Positions 58,519 through 64,000 of a stretch of DNA of 64,000 nt are shown here, one piece after another. Within the stretch, counting starts at the first letter, position 1; each line of letters starts with the position of its first letter. The translations under genes and the position numbers were made by a program. The stretch is from Nonlabens spongiae (GTDB lineage: Bacteria; Bacteroidota; Bacteroidia; Flavobacteriales; Flavobacteriaceae). The stretch is from NCBI RefSeq assembly GCF_002117125.1, contig NZ_CP019344.1, positions 1,116,001-1,180,000 of the forward strand, in the 5' to 3' direction. A model generated the notes under the pieces. It saw nothing but the letters and a program-made list of their open reading frames with translations, was not told the DNA's origin and did not search any database.

Positions 58519-60867
58519 ATGGATTTTGGTATTCAAATTAGAAAAATCCGAGAAGAAAAACAGATGCTCTTGCGAGAGCTGGCCGCTGCCGTTGAAATGG
58601 ATGTTGCCTATTTAAGCAAAATTGAACGTGGTAATCGTGAAGCTCGTAAAGAACAGGTTATTGCTTTTGCCAGAGTACTGGAACAGGATGAAAGTAAATT
58701 ATTAATGCTTTGGATGGCAGATAAAATCGTGAACGCCATCGGCGATGAACAGGATGGTCTTAAAATTCTAAAATATGCCGAAGAAAAAGCACAAAATCTT
58801 AAATCAATGACAGAGAGTTTATTCTACAATGCACTAACATTTGATATTCCCATCGAGCCTATAACAATGTATTTTTCTAAAGAAAAACACGATCGTAATC
58901 GTAAACTGTATTCAAATAAATTCCCTTCAAATATTGAAGAGATTTTTCCAGGCATTACCACAGATGGAACCGACACGATTTACACTTCTTTTTACTTTCC
59001 AGATGATAACTATAAAGCTCTTGACATTGTTCTAAAAGACCAGAATTCTGACTTTTTAAAGGACTACTATAACTTCACTATCAAGCGTTTCTTTAGAAAA
59101 AAGGGTAAGGTGGTTAAAAGAAATTTTGTCAAGGATAACCAACTGTGGCTACGAGATCGAGATTACTCTAATCCAACGTTTGCGCGCTATGACAAGTTCA
59201 CATTCAAATTTCAATTTAAAGAGTTGAGTGATTATGGAGAATTAATAATTGCTTATGATGGAAAGAGCAAGATAATTAAAGAACCTGTTTCGGAATTGGT
59301 CAAAAAAGTGTCTGCCAAGAATTTCAGCGGAATAATTCACAACGCCACATATCACAAATATGAATATATAAGGGATGAAGATGATATCGACTATACAAAA
59401 TCCTATGCCATATTAAATGCAGAGTTAAATAGTGAATTGGGTTTTGAAGCAGAAGTGTTCAAGCCAGAGAACAAATACCTAGAGTTCAAGGAAAAAATTG
59501 ATTTCCTGTGTAGTAAATATGTCTTTAAAGAAGATTTCAAAAAAGAAGTTCCCATCAACAATGAAGATTTCCTTCCAGTAGATAGCAGTTCAGTAGGATA
59601 TGTAAGTGATGAGTGTAACGACCTACAATTTAAAAATGGTGTTGGACGAGTGCCTAAATTTGACTTTAAGAAGTACAAACCATATAAATCTACCCCTTAT
59701 AAAAACATTCATTTGTTCTTCATTCTACACGAAAGCTTTGCGGAAGAAGCCGTAAAGCTTGAAAGCTATCTCAACAAACAACATAGTTGGTTTAAAGGTT
59801 TGCTGGACTTCACAGGTATTCTTTATCACGTAGAGAAGGGCTTTAGCATAGTTTTCAAAGATTTAGATAACCCAATGCCTGAAATATCAAATGGTATTAA
59901 AAACCTTGATCTTGATCCCGAGATTACGTATGCGGCAATTTATTTAAGTCCATTTAGCAAATTCGAGCCCAATCTCGCAAAGCGTGAAGTCTATTACCAA
60001 GTGAAGAAAGAACTCTTACAACGCCGTATCATTTCACAAGTGATAGACTATAAAAAGCTGGAAAGTAAGATTGATAATTTTGTGTACGAGTTGACTAACA
60101 TTTCATTAGCACTACTCGCAAAGCTCGACGGCATACCTTGGCAACTTACTGTACAACCTAAACGAGAATTGGTAATAGGTGTAGGTGCATTTAAAAACGT
60201 GAGAGAAGATGTTCAATATGTGGCCAGTGCCTTTAGTTTTCAAAACAATGGAAAATTTAATGGGTTTGAGTATTCTGCAAAATCTGACACAGCACAATTG
60301 GCAGGAGCTATAAGTGATGCCATAGATAAATTTGTAAAGGTTGAAAACAATCCTGATAAGGTAGTCATACATTTTTACAAAGAAATGAACGACAAGGAAC
60401 TAAAGCCTATTCTCAAGATGATGAATATGCTTAAAATGGAATGTCCTTTATACATCGTTAATATCAATAAAACCAAGTCTGAAGATTTGATTGCTTTTGA
60501 TGAAAATTGGCAAGGAAAGTTAATGCCTAAAAGCGGTACATTCATCAAGATTGCAAAAAAAGAGTATAAATACCTTCTTTTCAATAATGCGCGTTATCCA
60601 GGAGTAGAGAAATATCCACATTATGAAGGTTATCCCTTTCCTGTAAAGCTTCGCATTACAAGTCCAGATAAAAAGGCAATGAATGACACGGCAATGATCA
60701 GAAAACTCATTGAGCAAGTGTATCAATTTAGCCGTTTATATTGGAAATCCTTGCGACAACAAAATGTCCCGGTTACAATTAAATATCCTGAAATGGTGGC
60801 TGAAATAGCACCTCATTTTGGCAAGGATATGCCGCCTTATGGCAAGGAAAAATTATGGTTTTTATAA
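58519..60867 (+). CDS. XRE-type HTH fused to a catalytically dead MID-PIWI (Argonaute-like) module
   Basis: A 782-residue protein. Residues 3-64 are an XRE helix-turn-helix (IRKIREEKQMLLRELAAAVEMDVAYLSKIERGNREARKEQ). Residues about 100-390 have no domain I can name. Residues about 400-545 look like a MID domain: YYQVKKELLQRRIISQVI (492-509) fits the Y-K-Q 5'-guide-phosphate pocket of Argonautes. From about 550 a PIWI domain follows, ending QFSRLYWKSLRQQNVPVTIK and MVAEIAPHF. Catalytic Asp residues of the DEDX set are missing: IGVG at 553-556 in place of IGxD, and HFYK at 618 where active proteins have HRDG. So it likely binds a guide without cutting. It has its own promoter and precedes a type IIG enzyme by 29 bp; the HTH may repress that unit or target DNA. 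A PIWI-RE relationship is an alternative. Confidence 0.78.
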   Translation: MDFGIQIRKIREEKQMLLRELAAAVEMDVAYLSKIERGNREARKEQVIAFARVLEQDESKLLMLWMADKIVNAIGDEQDGLKILKYAEEKAQNLKSMTESLFYNALTFDIPIEPITMYFSKEKHDRNRKLYSNKFPSNIEEIFPGITTDGTDTIYTSFYFPDDNYKALDIVLKDQNSDFLKDYYNFTIKRFFRKKGKVVKRNFVKDNQLWLRDRDYSNPTFARYDKFTFKFQFKELSDYGELIIAYDGKSKIIKEPVSELVKKVSAKNFSGIIHNATYHKYEYIRDEDDIDYTKSYAILNAELNSELGFEAEVFKPENKYLEFKEKIDFLCSKYVFKEDFKKEVPINNEDFLPVDSSSVGYVSDECNDLQFKNGVGRVPKFDFKKYKPYKSTPYKNIHLFFILHESFAEEAVKLESYLNKQHSWFKGLLDFTGILYHVEKGFSIVFKDLDNPMPEISNGIKNLDLDPEITYAAIYLSPFSKFEPNLAKREVYYQVKKELLQRRIISQVIDYKKLESKIDNFVYELTNISLALLAKLDGIPWQLTVQPKRELVIGVGAFKNVREDVQYVASAFSFQNNGKFNGFEYSAKSDTAQLAGAISDAIDKFVKVENNPDKVVIHFYKEMNDKELKPILKMMNMLKMECPLYIVNINKTKSEDLIAFDENWQGKLMPKSGTFIKIAKKEYKYLLFNNARYPGVEKYPHYEGYPFPVKLRITSPDKKAMNDTAMIRKLIEQVYQFSRLYWKSLRQQNVPVTIKYPEMVAEIAPHFGKDMPPYGKEKLWFL

Positions 60868-60896
60868 TAGAGTAACAATGGCAATACACAGCATTA

Positions 60897-63800
60897 ATGG
60901 CATTATTTCAAACATCAGTACTTAAATCACATCTCGCTTTGCTTAATGAAGCAGCGGTAGATAAAGCATATAAAAAATATCAAAAATACTTCTGGAACAC
61001 GACGATACAGGAGAATATTAAAAGTGCAAAGGAAGAACAATATCAGGCAACTTTCTTAAACGAATTGTTTGTAAATATTCTGGGCTATACACTATTCCCA
61101 AACCCTAATTCTAACCTTACCACCGAATTTAAGAATGAAAAAAACGCCCGTAAAGCAGATGGCGCAATTCTTAAAGACGGTACAGCAATAGGAGTTATAG
61201 AGTTAAAAGGAACAAATACAAAGGACTTGGAGAGCATAAGGCGACAGGCATTTGATTATAAAGCTAACCAGAAAGGCTGTGTGTATGTGATAACATCCAA
61301 CTTTGAGAAGCTACGCTTTTACATTAATGATGCTACCGAGTTTGAAGAATTTGATTTGTTTACGCTTTCGCGACAGCGGTTTAACCTACTCTATTTGTGC
61401 TTACATCTGGATAAGGTACTCAATAATACACCGCTAAAGATTAAGGAAGCATCCATTGTAGAAGAAGAAGAAATTACCAAAGCATTCTATAAAGATTATT
61501 CAATTTTTAAACGGGAGCTGTATCGTGACCTTGTAAAAAAGAACTCTAAAACCGTTAAGTCAAAACTCGCAAATAATAGCGCAAATGTAAACGAGAACGA
61601 CAATCAAGATGAAATACTACGACTTGAAAAAAATGTCAAATTAACGCTGTTTCAAAAATCACAAAAGCTCATAGACCGTTTTCTGTTTATCTTCTTTGCA
61701 GAAGATAGAATGTTATTGCCTTCCAACTCTACGTTACAGATTTTGAACAAGTGGAAAGATGATTGGGATTTTGGCGATGAACGTCCATTATATGGTCTTT
61801 TTAAGCAGTATTTCAACTTTCTGGACATAGGGCGAAAGGGAACAGAGAAACGTGCTGAAATCTACGCGTACAACGGTGGTTTATTTAAACCAGATGCCAT
61901 ACTCGATGCACTCGAAATAGATAACGACCTATTATATAAATACACGCTTAAATTATCTAACTATGATTTTGAAAGTCAAGTAGATGTAAATATACTGGGC
62001 CATATTTTTGAAAACTCACTCAATGAGATTGAGAGCGTTAATGCAGAGATTGAAGGTGGCGAGTTTGACAAACAGACCAGTAAGCGTAAAAAGGATGGTG
62101 TATTCTACACGCCTAAATATGTTACCAAATACATAGTAGAAAATACCATAGGTAAGCTATGTGATGAGAAGAAACGAGAATTGAGTTTTGACGAAGAACA
62201 ATACTTTAAAGGGCGTAAAAACCGTAATAAAACAACCATTGAAAAATTGGTTAGTATTCTCGATACCTATCGTGAGTGGTTGCTGCAAATTACAATTTGT
62301 GATCCTGCCTGTGGTTCTGGGGCATTCTTAAACCAGGCACTTGATTTTCTTATAAAAGAACACACATATATAGACGAGCTTAAAGTGCGTGTATTGGGTG
62401 GTGGTTTGCAATTTCCTGATATTGAAAACACCATTCTGGAAAACAACATCTACGGTGTGGATCTTAATGAAGAAAGTGTGGAAATAGCAAAGCTATCCTT
62501 ATGGTTACGTACCGCACAGCCACGACGTAAGCTTAATGATTTGAGTAGCAATATAAAATGCGGTAATAGCTTGATTGATAGTAAAAGTGTTGCTGGAGAT
62601 AAAGCTTTTAAATGGGAAACCGCTTTCGCGAAAGTGTTTGAAAATGGTGGTTTTGATGTGATTATTGGTAATCCGCCTTACGTGGTTTATATAAAATCTA
62701 TTTTCGGGCAGCCTACATTAGATTATATAAACAAGCATTATAAATATGCGGAATATAACCCAAACACATATGCCCTATTTACTGATTTAGCTTTAAGTAC
62801 TCTTTTAAAAACTGATGGTTATTTAGGGTTTATTATTCCTAATAGTTGGATGGACGGTCAATATTTTTCCAAAATGCGGAAAGATGTTTATAACACATTA
62901 ATTCAAGAAATAGTTTACTTAAAAAATACTGCTTTCGATGAAGTTGTTGAAACAGTGGTAATTCACATAAGAAATAGTGACACTATTCCAAGTACAATAA
63001 AACTTACAACTGATATTAAAGAGAATGTTTACGGTTCTGCAGTTTTCGAAAAAGATCGTTTTACCAATGGCTATAATCCATTTATATACTCTTCAAATCC
63101 TCTATTAGAAAAATTGGATAATGATTTTGAAAAATTAAAAGATCACGCGATTGTCTATCGTGGTTTAGAAACACGAAATAATAAATTATGGTTATCAGAA
63201 GACAAAAAAGATGAAAATCATTTACCAATACTTTTGGGTAGGGATGTTAGTAGGTATGACATAGAATATACAGGCACGTACGTAAACTTCATACAAAGTG
63301 AAATGAAAAGTAATGCTAATCTTGATATGTATTTACAACCAAAGATACTTATGCGTCGTACAGGCTCGTCAATTATTGCTACCAAGGACGAAGATAATAT
63401 GATGGTATTGAAAAACTCTTATTTAATAATTCCTGACGATATAAATAAATTAGATCAGTTACTGGCACAACTTAATTCATCTTTATTTGGATTTTATCAC
63501 AAATCAATGACAAGTGCTGAAAACAAAGCATTTGCCCAATTTAAAGGGACATATATATTAGATTTTCCAATAAAATTTGATAAGTCGATAGATTTCTCAA
63601 AACTGGTTAATGATACAATCAAGTATAATGCAATCCTGACAAAACTAAAATCATATTTCAAATCATATTTCTCTGGTCAATATAGCCTTTTAAAGGTCAC
63701 AAGAACTCTTGAGTATTGGTATGAGCTTGATTTCACTAAATTTATAAAGGAACTCAACAAGGCTATAAAAGCCACCAACAAATTAAGAGCAAAAGAAAAC

Positions 63801-63986
63801 CTTGATCCTATCACTACTCTTACCAAAAAAGATGAATTTGAATGGATGGAACTTTTTGAAGATAACAAGAAAAAGGCTGTTGCGCTTCAAAACCAAATAG
63901 CGGCCACCGAAAAGGAAATCGACCAAAAAGTGTACGAGTTATACGATCTCACAGAAGATGAAATTGCAATTGTTGAAAATAGTTAA
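60897..63986 (+). CDS. Type IIG restriction-modification enzyme (Eco57I-like)
   Basis: One 1029-residue polypeptide with cutting, methylating and recognition parts. The N-terminal nuclease is PD-(D/E)XK-like (ADGAIL with D88, then VIELKG with E102 and K104). The N6-adenine methylase has FYTPKYVTKYIV, motif I DPACGSGAFL (from residue 469) and motif IV NPPY (from 592). The rest (about 720-960) is the target-recognition domain, followed by helices with a coiled-coil end (ALQNQIAATEKEIDQKVYELYDLTEDEI). Length and layout fit type IIG/IIL enzymes; BREX PglX is similar in the middle but lacks the N-terminal nuclease. ATG at 60897. An imperfect palindrome at 62622 encodes AFAKV. Linked to the HTH-PIWI gene. 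Confidence 0.93.
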   Translation: MALFQTSVLKSHLALLNEAAVDKAYKKYQKYFWNTTIQENIKSAKEEQYQATFLNELFVNILGYTLFPNPNSNLTTEFKNEKNARKADGAILKDGTAIGVIELKGTNTKDLESIRRQAFDYKANQKGCVYVITSNFEKLRFYINDATEFEEFDLFTLSRQRFNLLYLCLHLDKVLNNTPLKIKEASIVEEEEITKAFYKDYSIFKRELYRDLVKKNSKTVKSKLANNSANVNENDNQDEILRLEKNVKLTLFQKSQKLIDRFLFIFFAEDRMLLPSNSTLQILNKWKDDWDFGDERPLYGLFKQYFNFLDIGRKGTEKRAEIYAYNGGLFKPDAILDALEIDNDLLYKYTLKLSNYDFESQVDVNILGHIFENSLNEIESVNAEIEGGEFDKQTSKRKKDGVFYTPKYVTKYIVENTIGKLCDEKKRELSFDEEQYFKGRKNRNKTTIEKLVSILDTYREWLLQITICDPACGSGAFLNQALDFLIKEHTYIDELKVRVLGGGLQFPDIENTILENNIYGVDLNEESVEIAKLSLWLRTAQPRRKLNDLSSNIKCGNSLIDSKSVAGDKAFKWETAFAKVFENGGFDVIIGNPPYVVYIKSIFGQPTLDYINKHYKYAEYNPNTYALFTDLALSTLLKTDGYLGFIIPNSWMDGQYFSKMRKDVYNTLIQEIVYLKNTAFDEVVETVVIHIRNSDTIPSTIKLTTDIKENVYGSAVFEKDRFTNGYNPFIYSSNPLLEKLDNDFEKLKDHAIVYRGLETRNNKLWLSEDKKDENHLPILLGRDVSRYDIEYTGTYVNFIQSEMKSNANLDMYLQPKILMRRTGSSIIATKDEDNMMVLKNSYLIIPDDINKLDQLLAQLNSSLFGFYHKSMTSAENKAFAQFKGTYILDFPIKFDKSIDFSKLVNDTIKYNAILTKLKSYFKSYFSGQYSLLKVTRTLEYWYELDFTKFIKELNKAIKATNKLRAKENLDPITTLTKKDEFEWMELFEDNKKKAVALQNQIAATEKEIDQKVYELYDLTEDEIAIVENS

Positions 63987-63988
63987 GG

Positions 63989-64000
63989 ATGGAAGAAAAA
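63989..64000 (+). CDS. Possible start of the next gene of the cargo operon
   Basis: ATG at 63989, two bases after the stop of the type IIG gene, with an AGG just before it; only four codons (MEEK) are in the window. The tight spacing suggests a third member of the defence operon. Confidence 0.35.

Larger units (their letters stand above)
52161..64000 (+). mobile_element. Left part of an integrative element next to mnmE
   Basis: All genes from 52.4 kb to the window end point one way and follow the order typical of Bacteroidetes integrative elements: zinc-ribbon/HTH protein, tyrosine integrase, accessory protein, two excisionase-type HTH proteins, BT4734/VirE-type and DUF3987 replication-like proteins, then cargo. 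Phased repeats at 52226-52297 look like integrase arm sites. The attachment core is probably between the mnmE stop and those repeats. The right end is outside the window. No relaxase or conjugation gene is seen yet, so transfer ability is unknown. The element already carries the host palindrome (57823 plus two imperfect copies), suggesting long residence or a related donor. Confidence 0.75.

Noticed and set aside
60878..60927. Short ORF starting ATGGCAATACAC before the type IIG gene
   Set aside because: Sixteen codons in another frame; the ATG at 60897 begins the conserved long frame.
1..64000. CRISPR arrays, rRNA genes, insertion sequences with transposases
   Set aside because: Looked for and not seen; no regularly spaced repeats and no transposase ORF.

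Overview
The window looks like chromosome of a marine-type flavobacterium (Bacteroidetes, Flavobacteriaceae). Support comes from Bacteroidetes promoters of the TTG-N19-TAnnTTTG type (exact ahead of the HU gene and ahead of the PIWI gene), a remnant of a type IX secretion sorting tail, DUF3822-rsmD, DUF4290, DUF493, DUF2853 and DUF2911 genes, menaquinone genes, and a DnaK with the GGGTHDVS variant typical of the group. A 14-bp palindrome, GCTTTCGCGAAAGC, occurs 12 times perfectly and several more times imperfectly, mostly inside genes. A genus close to Nonlabens or Dokdonia is a guess only.

Layout. 0-3 kb: end of a thiolase gene and an acyl-CoA dehydrogenase (beta-oxidation), with a four-helix-bundle gene wedged between them inside an inverted repeat. 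4-6 kb: dnaK behind a possible heat-shock operator. 6-9.5 kb (minus): serine hydrolase, broken T9SS tail, RecD-like helicase. 9.6-20.6 kb: housekeeping genes (DUF3822-rsmD, selO, exonuclease/GIY-YIG protein, AAA ATPase, recQ, fmt, HU, yqgE). 20.7-24.4 kb (minus): aldehyde dehydrogenase and an M49 peptidase lipoprotein.

24.4-28 kb is the first unusual locus. Two short terminator-ended transcripts are followed by a TPR protein with a lysine tail, then about 1 kb of non-coding DNA packed with degenerate tRNA-like modules, then a slipin (band-7) gene. 28-40.9 kb: alcohol dehydrogenase, a sensor-only MCP-like protein, DUF2911, an envelope cluster (lytic transglycosylase, cardiolipin synthase, TauE), the menaquinone cluster menD-menF-menI, an esterase, rdgB and an M28 peptidase lipoprotein. 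41-42.7 kb is an AT-rich islet of unknown small genes separated by a short repeat. 42.7-47.4 kb is a tightly overlapped photolyase operon. 48-52 kb: an S9 peptidase and mnmE.

From about 52.2 kb to the window end lies the left part of an integrative element next to the 3' end of mnmE: helically phased direct repeats, a zinc-ribbon/HTH protein, a tyrosine integrase, two excisionase-like HTH proteins, a BT4734/VirE-type primase-like protein and a DUF3987 protein. Its cargo is the second unusual locus: an XRE-HTH protein fused to a MID-PIWI (Argonaute-like) module that lacks catalytic aspartates, followed 29 bp later by a one-polypeptide type IIG restriction-modification enzyme. This pair is the best candidate here for an undescribed defence system; the TPR / tRNA-like RNA / slipin locus is the second.
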